Origin: Cryptomeria japonica
Lineage: Eukaryota > Streptophyta > Pinopsida > Cupressales > Cupressaceae
Reading direction: 5' to 3'
Assembly (NCBI RefSeq): GCF_030272615.1
Contig: NC_081405.1
Span: 26,366,272 to 26,430,271 of the forward strand
DNA length: 64,000 bases
A model generated the notes under the pieces. The model made no database searches. It was not told the DNA's origin and worked only from the letters and a program-made list of their open reading frames with translations. The position numbers were made by a program, and so were the translations under genes. Shown here one piece after another: positions 12,227 to 23,578 of the stretch (positions within the stretch are counted from its first letter, which is position 1; the number at the start of each line of letters is the position of its first letter).

Positions 12227-12554
12227 GTAAGTCATCTCCGTAGGATTCGAAACTGGGCCCTCGCTCTGATTAAGTCGGTGCATCTATTTATACGTCAATA
12301 ACTGGATGGCTACTTATCTGTGATAACTGATATGTAGTTATCTGGAAAAGGTTACAGTAAATTTGAAAAGTGAATGGTAGAAGTTTCCACAGTGTGCGAA
12401 GAACCGCGTTAAAAATCTAGGTGAGTTCTATTTTTGTATTATATCCAACAAAATCAAATTGTTACAGTTCGTAGTTAGCGCAAGAATACATTATGTGTGA
12501 AGAGCCATAGAATATTTGCTTTTGCTGAAGTCTGTTTGCTTTTGTTGGATACAG
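12227..12554 (+). other. Candidate 5' UTR intron of the SUVH gene
   Basis: The donor context TTTCAG-GTAAGT at 12226/12227 is close to the plant consensus. A T-rich stretch ending GGATACAG gives an acceptor at 12553-12554, 35 bases before the ATG. Splicing would join a short non-coding exon to the single coding exon. A leader intron would also explain why the open frame continues upstream of the ATG. Confidence 0.4.
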
Positions 12555-12589
12555 AAGCTCTGTTTCTTCTTCTTCTTTTCTCGTTTGCA

Positions 12590-15500
12590 ATGGAGACGAA
12601 TGGAAAGGATGGACCGGCGAGCACACCGGCTATTTTGAACGTACAGGCTATGCGTACAGTTTCGCCATTACTGAGGCCTCAGCAGGCCCGTCTTGCAGTC
12701 GCTCCACAGCCTGCAAGTACACAACATGCTTTTGTTTCTCCGTACCCTGCTTTTGATGCTGCAGAGATCCGGAAAAGGATTCAGCAAAACATTCTTCTCA
12801 GAGCCACAGAACAGTCCAGGAGTTCTGCACTGCCTGGGGCTCGAAACCCTAATGCTGAATTCCATACGCAAGGTACTACTGATAAATTCCCTTTTGAAAA
12901 AACTAATTTGGACGCGTTTTGTAATTGGAAGGGTAGTGTAAATACGTTAAAGGAGCCCTTCTATGTTGAAACGGCCATTAAAACCACCGCTCCCAAGTCA
13001 TCTGATCCGTGTTGGTTCCCGGTTTTTAATAAGGAACAATCGGTCTGCAGTCAGACCCCCTGGGTAGTGCACCCTCAAGCAGATATGCATTTAAATTCTC
13101 AGATGGTTTATGATAGTCGGGGTCGTGTGACTCTTGATAAGTTCAGAGTAAATGGTGATCAAATCCCTGCAACTGTTAAACATGACTGCCCTTCACAGAA
13201 CATTCCTCATACACAGCACTTCTTCAAATCCAATGCCAGTGTACCACGTGTACATGAGGAGAATCCGATTTATAGTGAACAGTTGCAAAGGGGTATCAGC
13301 CATAGCGATCCGTTTCGGCAGCACCCCTCAGATTTGAAACAACATGCTATGCTTTATATGCACAACAAGGTAGCTGGAGGAAACATGGAGGCTACAGATT
13401 TGAATTCATCAACTGTCATGCTTGATAGTCAAGGCAATATAGATATAGTGTCAGAAGGAGTAATCGAGGCCACAAATATGGAACTAAATAGCATGCCCTC
13501 TAATCCCAAAATCACAGAATCCGAAGGAAATATTAAGCCTCCAAACTTGTATCTCCGTGCCATGCCTGATAATCGAGAAAATACTCAACCTGATGGAAAC
13601 ACTAATTCTGCAAGTTTGTATCAAGAAAACACAGAATCTGAGAGAAAAATTGAAGGTGAAAATCAGAACATTCAAATTCCCTCTAATAGTTGCAGACAAC
13701 TTATGGAAGCCAACACACCGATCATAGAGACACCTGTCAAATTTAATAACTATTTACCAGTACCAGTTATACCCAAGGCGGAATATATCCCTGATTATAG
13801 TACTCCCAAGCCGCCTGGAGAATATGGTGCTAGGCCAGTTCATTCTTCAAGCTTGTATTCAGGCAATCTGTCTCTTGTACCCAAAACAGAATATGAAAAT
13901 TCAAGGAGCGTAGCTATCGTACAAAACCACATAGAGAGGGGGAGTACTTCAACACTAATGGTACCTAATATGAATGACCAGGTGGTGCCAACTGCAGATG
14001 AATTGAGGTCTGCTCTTGCGAAGAGTCTGAAACGCTTCAAGGATTTAACTGTGCTCTATCCAGGTTCTTCCACACTTGAGCCTCATGGTAGTCTGTCTAT
14101 GTTCGTGAACACAGAGACCGAAATTGGCAGCAGAAAGCGCAAGCGACCTAGACCCACTAGACCTAGACCAGTGATCCAAAATCCATATCCATCTGTTAAT
14201 GGCAACGACAGGGAATTAGTCATGAGGGCCCTCGTGACATATGATGCATTGAGGCGTCAACTTCAGGATGAAACCAGGCGGCCTGATTTGCAAGCAGGGG
14301 TCTTGATGTTGGATAAAGGATTGGCAGTAAACCGAGACAGAAGGATAGTGGGTGCCATCCCGGGTGTCAACGTGGGTGATCACTTCTATTTTCGGATGGA
14401 GCTCTGCGTGATTGGTTTGCATTGCCCAACTCAGGCCGGCATTGATTATATCACTGCTAAAAACAATGAATGGAATGAGCCTGTTGCTACCAGTATCATT
14501 GCTTCGGGTGGATATGAGGACGACGAGGATGTTAGTGGCGAAGAATTGATTTATACCGGTCACGGAGGAAACAATTATCTATTGGATAGAAAGCAGCCCG
14601 TTGATCAAAAGCTTGAGAGGGGTAATTTTGCCTTGGAACGGAGCAGACACTATCAAATTGAGATTCGAGTGATTCGCGGCATCAAGGATAGCGGGAGTCC
14701 TTCTGGTAAGATTTATATATACGACGGCCTTTATAAAGTTCAAAATTCTTGGTTAGATAGAGGGCGTTCAGGATCTGGGGTCTTTAAGTACAAGCTTATT
14801 AGGACACCAGGCCAACCTGAACTGGGTTCTGTAATTTTGAAGAACGCTAGGAGATGGAAGTTAGATCCTACTTTGAGAGTTGGTCTTGTTCATCCTGATG
14901 TATCCTTGAGGATCGAGAACTTGCCTGTTTGTCTTGTTAATGATGTTGACAATGAAAAAGGGCCACCACATTTTGAGTACATTACTAGTGTTAGATATCC
15001 TGATTTCTTAGTGAGCATTTCTCAGGGATGTGAATGTTTGGGTCAGTGTAGTACAATGCATAACTGCTCCTGTATTCAGAAGAACGGAGGGCAGATGCCC
15101 TACAATGCTAATGGTGTTCTTATCAAGGGGAAGCCTTTGGTTTATGAGTGTGGCAATCACTGCAAATGTCCTCTAAGCTGTTGGAACAGAACAACCCAAA
15201 GGGGGTTGAATGCCCGTTTGGAGATTTTCAGAACTAGAGGTGCTAGTGCTAATGCTAATGGATGGGGTGTGCGGTCTTGGGATCCAATTCCAGCAGGTAG
15301 CTTTATATGTGAATATACAGGTGAAGTTATATACACAGAAGGGATAGATGCAGATCAACAATGCAACGTGGACAGTGAATATATATTTAATCCGAGGAAA
15401 GTTACAGAATGTGGAGATGTCTCTCATATTCTTTGTGAACAGCAGCAAGATGCTTCGTCGATTCTAGTTTGTGCACCAACTCCAGCAAATCTCAATTTTC

Positions 15501-15802
15501 TCATAGATGCCAGCAAAATGGGGAATGTTTCTCGTTTCATAAATCATGGTAGTTTTCCTAATGCTAATGTCTTTGTGCAGTTTGTCTTACACGATCATCT
15601 GGATTGTAGATTCCCTCATGTGATGCTCTTTGCTCTGTATAATATTCCTCCTCTAACCGAGCTGCTGCTTGATTATAAAGAAGAGAAAGTTCTGATTCAG
15701 CCACAAGAAGATGTTTTGATTAAGGCCAAAGAAGAGGCAGACATTGGATCTGCTTTTGAATGTAGTCATAAAGTAGTGAAGATTGAGCCTTCTTATACAT
15801 AA
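12590..15802 (+). CDS. SUVH9-like: SUVH2/SUVH9-type SRA-SET protein (methyl-DNA reader of RdDM)
   Basis: Intact intronless ORF of 1070 residues. ATG 12590 is chosen as the first Met; the frame is open for 31 more codons but lacks ATG. The N-terminal ~500 residues are low-complexity with imperfect repeats (MP-x-N, TES-x-GN). A basic-proline stretch, RKRKRPRPTRPRP (about 512-525), is a likely NLS. The SRA/YDG domain spans about 587-755 (GDHFYFRMELCVIG, SGGYEDDED, YTGHGG, YDGLYKV). Pre-SET cysteines follow (GCECLGQC, CNCHKC-like series to about 875), then SET (GWGVRSWDPIPAGSFICEYTG). The C-terminal part (VQFVLHDH, MLFAL) resembles the SUVH2/9 subgroup. The usual NHSC is NHGS, the region before DY is altered (ELLLDY) and the post-SET Cys cluster is absent. 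In Arabidopsis, SUVH2/9 are intronless, essentially catalytically inactive, and recruit Pol V to methylated DNA. A similar nuclear role is inferred here. It is longer than the roughly 650-residue Arabidopsis proteins. Confidence 0.9.
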   Translation: METNGKDGPASTPAILNVQAMRTVSPLLRPQQARLAVAPQPASTQHAFVSPYPAFDAAEIRKRIQQNILLRATEQSRSSALPGARNPNAEFHTQGTTDKFPFEKTNLDAFCNWKGSVNTLKEPFYVETAIKTTAPKSSDPCWFPVFNKEQSVCSQTPWVVHPQADMHLNSQMVYDSRGRVTLDKFRVNGDQIPATVKHDCPSQNIPHTQHFFKSNASVPRVHEENPIYSEQLQRGISHSDPFRQHPSDLKQHAMLYMHNKVAGGNMEATDLNSSTVMLDSQGNIDIVSEGVIEATNMELNSMPSNPKITESEGNIKPPNLYLRAMPDNRENTQPDGNTNSASLYQENTESERKIEGENQNIQIPSNSCRQLMEANTPIIETPVKFNNYLPVPVIPKAEYIPDYSTPKPPGEYGARPVHSSSLYSGNLSLVPKTEYENSRSVAIVQNHIERGSTSTLMVPNMNDQVVPTADELRSALAKSLKRFKDLTVLYPGSSTLEPHGSLSMFVNTETEIGSRKRKRPRPTRPRPVIQNPYPSVNGNDRELVMRALVTYDALRRQLQDETRRPDLQAGVLMLDKGLAVNRDRRIVGAIPGVNVGDHFYFRMELCVIGLHCPTQAGIDYITAKNNEWNEPVATSIIASGGYEDDEDVSGEELIYTGHGGNNYLLDRKQPVDQKLERGNFALERSRHYQIEIRVIRGIKDSGSPSGKIYIYDGLYKVQNSWLDRGRSGSGVFKYKLIRTPGQPELGSVILKNARRWKLDPTLRVGLVHPDVSLRIENLPVCLVNDVDNEKGPPHFEYITSVRYPDFLVSISQGCECLGQCSTMHNCSCIQKNGGQMPYNANGVLIKGKPLVYECGNHCKCPLSCWNRTTQRGLNARLEIFRTRGASANANGWGVRSWDPIPAGSFICEYTGEVIYTEGIDADQQCNVDSEYIFNPRKVTECGDVSHILCEQQQDASSILVCAPTPANLNFLIDASKMGNVSRFINHGSFPNANVFVQFVLHDHLDCRFPHVMLFALYNIPPLTELLLDYKEEKVLIQPQEDVLIKAKEEADIGSAFECSHKVVKIEPSYT

Positions 15803-17109
15803 TATCATCAAGGGTACTGTGTTTTGTTTATCCTATTTTTTGATTGCTTAGATATGTTCTTCAGTATAATGAATCACTCCAAGAAATATAGCCAAATAAT
15901 CTCTACTTCAACTCAAATAACCACGAGAAAGTTAAAAACACTCATATCTATGATTTAATCTTTAGATCATACGCACAATTTAAATGCAAAAGATATGCAT
16001 ATGGTGGGAATCCTTATGATCTGATTGTGCTCTACATTAATATTGAATCTTTCTCTCTCTATCCTGAGCTGCCATGTTTGTTTTCCAACCCTACCAGCGG
16101 ACTTCATGTATAGAGGGCACTCTGAGATTTTAGAATACAGAGTCTGTTTGATGTGATATACATCTGGACTTCTGAAATTTACCAGGGAACCCAACCGGAC
16201 CAAGTATGTGGTGCATTTCCTTCATTTTTAAGAATGGTGTGCAATCTTTGTCTAATTCATAATAGTCATTTCACTAAAAGATTCCATTAAGAGACTTACG
16301 ATTTGACAGTCCATAATTATTAATTTGGAAAAAGTGCTTCTGGAACAGACCTGTGAAAACCTTAAAAGAAAACATCAACACCGTGTGATCCAGTATGAGG
16401 ATGGTTTTTAAATAAGTATTCATACACATCTTATTCACAAACGTTTTTCCGATTTGGCTTTAAATTGTCTATTAAGAAACATATGTAACTCAGAATTCAG
16501 TAGTTTTTAATTATAAATTGCTAATCCTCTTAGGCAGAGGTCCCATGCAGGGGACTGCAGCCTGTAACTTTAATGACGAGCGGGTTGTTTCAATTTTGTT
16601 TTTTTAACAATTTTCTAACTTTACCCAGAAATAGGAAGCGGGTAAAGTGGGAAATGAAAAAGAGAGTCTGGAGGTTTCCCACGCTACCTCTTTTCTATGA
16701 AGATATTTTGCCTTCCGGCTATAATAAATGATCAAATTACGTATAAACCAGTTTTGCCAGAAGTTTCAGAGCATAGGTTAGAATCGCTCTTATGTTTGGC
16801 AGGAAGATATTTTTACAAATGATCTTTTAATTTGATCAAATTTCCACAATCTCATCTCACTGATTTAATGTTGCAGTTATATCCTAAAATGTTGCAGGGG
16901 ATTTAATTATGCATGACATGGATCGCTTTTATTGCAAATTGCTCTTGAAACTAACATGCCTCCTTTTACAGGAAAATCAGTAATTCACTCTAAATTTGCT
17001 CCTGAAATTGCTGCTCTATGCCTGCAGAAAATTTAGTTACCCATTTCCAGAAGACCACTGATTCCAAAACTACCACTGATTCCAAAATTATAGATATCAC
17101 AAATTAACA
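15803..17109. other. 3' flank of SUVH gene, no further gene seen
   Basis: Holds the 3' UTR. AATAA-type signals occur, for example near 15896 and 16718, but none is decisive. No ORF with a recognisable domain on either strand. Confidence 0.6.
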
Positions 17110-17534
17110 AGGATCGAGATTTCTACAACCTATAATCTTTATACCCCAATCCATAATTTCTAGAGGTTTAGAAAATAGAAAATAATTTGGAGTTTTTGGC
17201 TCACAGTTGTGATTATTGAGAAGTATATTTTTAGGAGTTAATAATTATGATTTAATATAGATTTTATGAGATATTTTCACAATCCATAAGAATTGAGATT
17301 TTCACAATCAATAATCTTTACCACAATCTATAATCTATGATGTCTTTTTTTGTGGCAGCTGTGATCTTCACCACAATCTAGTCTTTAGAGGTTTAGAAAA
17401 TAGATACTAGAAAATAATTTGCCAGTCTTTCTAAATTAGAAATTAGAAAATAGAAAATAAAGAAATTAGAAAATAGAAAATAGTTTGGAGGATAGAGACA
17501 CTTGAATGATGTTTATTGTGGCAGCTGTGATTAG

Positions 17535-17867
17535 GGGAAAGGACCCAGTAGTTGAGCATGTACCAATTGTTGTGAGGGTTGTTGATATCTTTTGTTCCAA
17601 AAATTGAACAAATAAAATCTATTGTTTGAAACAAAAAATATCAATTTTTGTTAGGAAATGTACCAACAGTTGTTAGGAAATGTACTAATAGTTGTTAAGA
17701 AATGTACTAATATTGTAAAAAGTAACCAATCAGATGTCAGCTACACAGCTATTGGGGTCTCTTTTGCCAAGTAAGTTGCTGTAAAACAATCAGAGTGATT
17801 TGAAATTTCCAAGTAGGATTTTGAGAAGCGTGAAGTTAGGGTGCACAACTACTGGGTCCTTTCCCCT
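17535..17867. mobile_element. MITE with 22-bp terminal inverted repeats
   Basis: The left end starts AGGGGAAAGGACCCAGTA, and the right end (17846-17867) is its exact complement over 22 bases. ATT lies outside both ends, suggesting a 3-bp duplication of the kind made by PIF/Harbinger elements. Neighbouring array units show the uninterrupted form GTGATTATTGA, supporting an insertion. No ORF. Confidence 0.65.
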
Positions 17868-18067
17868 ATTTATTGAATATATTTATGAGCTATAAGTTAA
17901 TAATTATCATTTCAATATGGATTTGTATGGAACTTAAAACATAGAATCCGAGAGATCAACTACTGGGTCCTTTCCCCTATTTATTGAATATATTTATGAG
18001 CTATAAGTTAATAATTATCATTTCAATATGGATTTGTATGGAACTTAAAACATAGAATCCGAGAGAT
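17846..18067. repeat. Perfect 111-bp tandem duplication
   Basis: 17846-17956 and 17957-18067 appear identical. The unit includes the right terminal repeat of the MITE at 17535-17867, so the duplication happened after the MITE inserted. Confidence 0.9.
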
Positions 18068-18527
18068 TTAGAAAATAATTTGGAAGAAACGGATTTTGAT
18101 CAAAGTTTTGGGTGACAGTTGAGATTTCCACAATCCATAAGAGATTTAGAAAATAATTTGGGGGAAGAGATTTTTGATCAATCTTTTTAGAAAATGTTGA
18201 CATTTCCACAATCCATAAATTGTTAGAAAGATTTAGAAAATAATTTGGAGGAAAGAGATTTTTGAATTGATGGTTTATGTCATAGTTGTGATTATTTTTG
18301 GAAGTAATACATGATTATGATTCAATTACGGATTTGTGTTGCACTTAAAATATCATATTTATAATAAATAAGTAAATAGAAATAGAAATTAGGGAAGTTT
18401 TTTTAATATAAAAGTAAAAAAATATTAAAACAATAACTAATTAGAAAGAAAAAAATTAAATTAATAGTACATTCTTTAATGCACTTTTCTTAGAAAGGTT
18501 CATTAAAAATGATTCATGGAACATCAA

Positions 18528-18851
18528 TGAAGAAGTTGAGAAATACAACTTCAGAGATCCTAAGAACATCTACAAGCAAAATACCTGTCACGACGAGAAG
18601 AATGGAAGCAAAAAAACAATAATGACTAAAAAGAAAAAAATTATCATTCAGAGGGAATAAAATAAAAAGTACAATACAATCCTTATAAAAGGAAAGGAGA
18701 ATATGCAACCCTTAAAAAACCCTAAAGGGATAAAGTGTATTTTCAATAATACCTACAATATTATTAAATGCTTAAGTTTAGCTTAAACGTATAGTATAAT
18801 AGACTAATAATTAAATAAATAATTATTAGCCACAACATGATAACTCTAACA
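18528..18851 (-). repeat. Element E, 3' LTR
   Basis: 324 bp, TG...CA. Minus strand starts TGTTAGAGTTATCATG and ends CAACTTCTTCA. Matches 23950-24320 over its whole length. Confidence 0.85.
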
Positions 18852-19496
18852 CCCCTTAAGATGAATTAAGATGAATTTAGGGAGTAGCTAAAAACAACTA
18901 AGGACTAAGAAATGCATGTAAACAAAATGCATGAAAGTAACAATGGGTCCCGACAACTAGGCCTAATGAGGTACCCAAGTACAAAAGATATTTGTAAAGC
19001 AGAGAAATAGAGAAAACCTCATGGGAAAAAACTCTACTCCAACACAAGATAAAGGCTAGTGAAAGACTGAAGAAGCCTCCAAACTAGAGAATGTTCTAGA
19101 AAACATGAACAAAGGATGAACATGAAGAACAACACTGAAGCATGAAGTTGCAAACATTGTCGAAGAATAACTATCTATCCGAAGAACCTCCACTGGAATA
19201 GAAGATGATCAGGTAGAGAAGACTGTAATCTGCATGAGTGCCTTCAAATAACACTACTCGAATCAAATGGCAAACAAAGGCAAACAACTGATCTCGAAGA
19301 TATAGATGGTAAAAAAACCAAAGTTTGAAGCCCTGATCAATTGAAGATGGAAGGCTGCCTCAAAAAATAGGAATGAAAGAGTATCCATATGGTAAATGAT
19401 CCATCTCACCAAAATGCATAGGTAACTAGCCACTGCATCCGCTTAGTACATAACGAACCAAGGAAGCATTAGAACCAACAACCAACAGGAACCCCC

Positions 19497-20648
19497 TGTT
19501 GACATTTTGATGATGTTTTGATTGTCATTGATGGACACACTTTCCTGATGTATGAGTTATGCTCATCCGGTAATTGTTCCAACTGGTATTGTGTATTATT
19601 GAATGAATAGTCTTTAGACTATCGATATTTTGCAGAAGATGGTTTACCGGTCATAGATTGACTGAAGATCCCAAGCGGTATGAAGACCCTAAGCGGTTCG
19701 AGGATCTCAAGCGGTACGAAGGACCCAAGCGGTAGTTAACTTTTGATCGGAACACTACGATCTTCCAGTCTTCATTTTTGACAATCGATAATCGGTATAT
19801 TGTATTAACCGGCATATATCTGTGATGAGTTACCAACCGGTATTACTGTAATGTGTGATGAGTTATCATCCACCGACACTTTGGCAGTGTGTTTGTGCCA
19901 CGTTAGCAAAATATGTCTAGATGCACTGTACCTAGGAACTTGTAGTCTAATTCTATTGGACCGACATGAAATCAGATTCCTTTATAAGGACATCATGTCT
20001 AGGGTTTGCGTGTGTGAGATATAGAATAGAAAAGGTTATGTGCGATCATTGAAGAGAAGATCAGGTCTATGTGAAGAGATAAAGTGTGGAGATATTGAAG
20101 ATTGAAGTAATGCTGAAATGCATTAATAATGAGCTGTCAATGATCTAATTAAGCATAATGTGCTATTATCTAGATCATTCACTTGTTGATTACTAATATC
20201 TTCGACAAGTTTGAAACCCTTAACGGGGTAGGCCCAGCAAAACTTTTGTAAATCCTCTAACAAGGTGGTTCACAACTGTGGATCTGAAATCCTTTAACAA
20301 GGTAATCTTTAACAGGACTTATCTCCTAACAGAGATCTAGATTCCTAATAGGATCTATTCTGGTGAAGAACATTGTATGATCTTAACCGGTTTGGTTACT
20401 ATTCTGCAGATAGTTACTTGTGAGTTTCTGCTCACCGTGGTTTTTCCCATTTGGGTTTCCACGTCAAATATCTTGTGTTATGGTGATTGTGCTTTTGTGG
20501 GTGAATGCTTTGTTTTCTATTTGGTTTGCACTTATCTTAAACCGGTTTATTAGTGAATCTGTTGCACCGGTTATCTGCTAAACTGTTTAAAAGATTGATT
20601 ACAGTATTTATTGGTATACTAATTCACCCCCCCTCTTAGTATTCATCA
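19497..20648 (+). repeat. Element D, 5' LTR
   Basis: 1152 bp, from TGTTGACATTTT to TATTCATCA. The 3' third has the GTGGTTTTTCCCATTTGGG motif and a CACCCCCCCTC tract shared by other LTRs in the window. The AACCGGT motif is frequent. Confidence 0.8.
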
Positions 20649-20698
20649 ATTGGTATCAGAGCCAACCTTTCTATAAGTCTAACCACTTGGAAGGAGAT

Positions 20699-22388
20699 AT
20701 GGGGGAATACAATGTGAGGGAACTTACTCATCGTCTCATTCAGACTGAGAGAGCCTATGATGAACTCAAAGTCAAGTATAAAACCTCTTTGGCCAAGAGA
20801 AGGGAGTTGTTAGGGTTTCAAGCATATCTGAAGCAAATATGAACTAACGATTATATGCAGATTTAAATACAAAAGATAAAGGAATAAAATAGGACACAGA
20901 TAACACAAAGATTTAATGCGGTTCACCCAAAATGGGTTACGTCCACCATACACAGTCGTCCAATCTTTCTTATTATCCAACAAAAATAGTACATCAACAT
21001 TACAATGCCTTAAGCATCCCAGCCACTTATAACATGCGTTTTTAGGGCAACAAACAAAGTCGGCCATTTTAGGGTTTTATTACAATGTCAGTTTTCATCA
21101 ACAAAAACGACAAATTTTTACTTTGCTGATCAGTCACCACATTTCAACAAGAGCATGCTAAGAAACTAATGGAACTCACTGAAAATAGCTCTTCTGATGA
21201 TCCCTCACTCATCGTCTCATTCAGACTGAGAGAGCTTATGATGAACTCAAAGTCAAGTATAAAGCCTCTTTGGCAAAGAGAAGAGAGCATGCTGAGAAAC
21301 TGATGGAACTCACTGAAAATAGCTCTTCTGATGAAGTAGACATGGATGCCCTAGTTGAAGAAGTTGAAAAACTGAATGAATCTAAAACCAACCTGAGAAG
21401 AGAGTTGGAAGGACTGACTATCAGAATGTGTCAAGAGCTTGAGAATAGAAGGAAAGCTGAAGATCTAGTAAAAGACAAAGATCATAAGATCTCCAAGCTG
21501 AAGCAAGAAATCAGTACCCTTACCACTCATCTCCAAGAGAGTAAAGTGGAAAAAGAAGAAATGCAAGGTGAAATAAACATGGCTATTTCTAAGAATGCAA
21601 CCTTGATGGAATCCAATGTTGCTATTTCCAAGGAACTTACTAAGTCAAAGAAAATACTTGCCAAATTCAATCAGAGTACTGCTAAGCTAGAGCAAAATCT
21701 AGAATCGGCAAAGCCAGTAAAGAATACCACTGGACTTGGTTTCTCTAGGTATGAGGAAGGTGAGACCTCTGGAACAAAAGCTGAAACATCAAAGAAGCAA
21801 CCGACATCCAAGGATAAAGGTAAGCAAAAATTTAAACTTGTTTGCTTTAATTGTCTCAAAGAAGGACATACTACCAATGTGTGTAGAAGCAAGGCCTACA
21901 ACAATTTTCCTTATTTTCAAAACAATATGCCTAGATCCAATAGATTCAATGGAAACTGTTATGCATGCAACAAGTTTGGGCATAGAGCATTTGAATGCAG
22001 GTTAGTTTTGCACAACACTGAGAGATATCCTCCAAGGACTCAAGGAGTTATTCCGAAACTTTCTGTGAACCGGAATCCCAACCGGTACAATACCTATGAC
22101 CATCGGTTGGTCGGTTATCAAGCGGCAACTAGTTGGAGAGCAACTTGTTTAATTTGTCGTGGTAGCGATCACACTGCTGCAACATGAAGAAGGAAGAATG
22201 GAAGTATGAATAACGAACCATGGAGAACACCTGGAATGGTATGCTATTATTGCAACAAACCAGGACACACTGCCAGAACTTGCAGACTGAGAAAGAACCT
22301 ATCGGGTGATATACCGATTACTCCAGAAGGGAAGATTGATGTTGAAACTGTTCAGGGGGAAATGAATAAAACTTGGAAAAAGAAATAA
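20699..22388 (+). pseudogene. Element D ORF1: coiled-coil protein with zinc knuckles (gag-like)
   Basis: The start MGEYNVRELTHRL lies 36 bases after the primer site. The frame is cut at 20807 by an LTR-like insert and reopens near 21205 after a partial duplication of the same coding segment. A long heptad-rich region (about 21360-21700) precedes CCHC knuckles: CFNCLKEGHTTNVC, CYACNKFGHRAFEC, a damaged third (CLICRGSDH) and CYYCNKPGHTARTC. An in-frame TGA at 22185 (probably from CGA) separates the last knuckle. It resembles Gag in nucleic-acid-binding modules only; no protease, integrase or reverse transcriptase follows. Element C carries the same arrangement. Confidence 0.75.
20808..21149 (-). 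mobile_element. 342-bp solo-LTR-like insertion in element D ORF1
   Basis: On the minus strand it runs TGTTGAAATG...CCCTAACA and contains LTR-like text (GGGTGAACCGCATTAAATCTTTGTG). It interrupts the coding sequence between AAGAGAAGGGAG and GAGCATGCTAAG, which are contiguous in the second copy at 21275-21300. The flanking duplication is short and imperfect. Confidence 0.6.
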
Positions 22389-22883
22389 GAAAAGTCATAG
22401 GATGAACCTGCTTCTGCACCTAGTGTGGAAGTCTTTGAATCGACAAACTGAGCTTCAGAAAAGCTTAGGGGGAACATATCGGTGAAATATTTCGAACCCT
22501 CGGTTTATATCAGTAAAGACCTTTACTGATATATGTTACTTGTCAGTCGACAGAAGATCTGAAGCGGTAAAAGGTAAAATTAGGGTTTGTACCATAGCAG
22601 TGATGCATTTATTATGGTCGGTGAGAGTTTGTTTAAAAGGGTTTTCGTTGTCATTTTCACTTATCTGTTTACGAAAGAAGAATCTTCAAGAGCAGAGCAA
22701 CCAGAGCAATTTGTTTAGCATTTGGAGAAATCGTGTGCGAAATCTTGCAATCATCTTCAAGCAATTAGTGAAGAACACTAAGCGGTGAACTAGCAACCGA
22801 AGTGGTGAACTGTGCGCGATATTGGAAAACCTAAATTTTAGATTGAGAAGGTATTTTTCGAAATTCTTTCTTATCATTTGGTT

Positions 22884-23578
22884 ATGGCTTCTACATCGCA
22901 TTCTAGTTCTAGTGCATCTGAAGATACACCTGAGTTTCTTCAAAAGAAAATGAGATACAATGCCCTATCTCAAATTCTTGCCGAAGTTATTGTCGAGGAA
23001 GATATTTCACGGTATATAGATTGTAAGTTGGAAGACCTAAGATCCCTAGTAGTTCACTCCCAGCTAAGTCTGTTATGTGGAGATGACAAGAAGATCAAAC
23101 TAGAGTATAGCATCCTCGAGAAGACGAAACTACACAATGCAGTATACTTTCTGTAATAATTTACAGAAGAACATATTCGCATTATCCTCAGCGGAGTGCA
23201 TGGTGACAAAATGTATCTCGAGTGAACCCATGACATCACACTGGAAGCAATTCATGCCATCACCAGATTCTGCAATGTTGGAGAAGTACCAGCTCTACGG
23301 AAGGTCACCAAAACTAAAATGACAGAGCTCACCGGTTCTGTGAGTGACCAACGACCGTCAACACCATTAAAGATGATCTGGTAAAATATGCTTGCATGGT
23401 GATTGGTTACAGGATATTTTATGCTAGCAGAATGAATTTTGTCCCTACTGCTGCGGTGAATGCTGCTTACAGGATGATCAAGGAAGATACTAAATTTGAC
23501 CTTTGTACCTATTTACATAAGCAATTGTTGGTGAATCTGAAATCCATCAAACAGGAAGATACTTGCAGAGGCCGTTGA
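22884..23578 (+). pseudogene. Element D ORF2, N-terminal part (unknown family)
   Basis: ATG 22884 begins MASTSHSSSS. The frame has stops at 23154 and near 23223 and a shift near 23380. I do not recognise a known domain. It aligns by eye with ORF2 of element C: the motif IRIILSGVHG here against IRIVLSRVHG there, then THDITLEAI against IHKITKEAV. A further match is MIKEDTKFDLCTYLHKQLL against MVKDNVKIDVCEWLKDELI. The element is truncated soon after. The preceding 500 bases hold no ORF and resemble a leader. Function unknown. Confidence 0.65.

Larger units (their letters stand above)
17110..18350. repeat. Degenerate tandem array (TTTAGAAAATAATTTGG repeats)
   Basis: Blocks of the form TTTCCACAATCCATAA, then GATTTAGAAAATAATTTGG(A/G)GG, then a CAGTTGTGATTATT and GTTAATAATTATGATT segment recur irregularly. 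A MITE and a 111-bp duplication lie inside. Non-coding. Confidence 0.6.

Noticed and set aside
12170-12275. tRNA gene suggested by GGTTCGATTCC and a reverse GATTCGAAACTGGG
   Set aside because: B-box-like matches only. The T-stem does not pair and there is no A box or cloverleaf.
12497-12589. Upstream start of the SUVH protein at GTG 12497
   Set aside because: Not an ATG. The added residues are hydrophobic and unlike the family, and the segment overlaps a probable leader intron.
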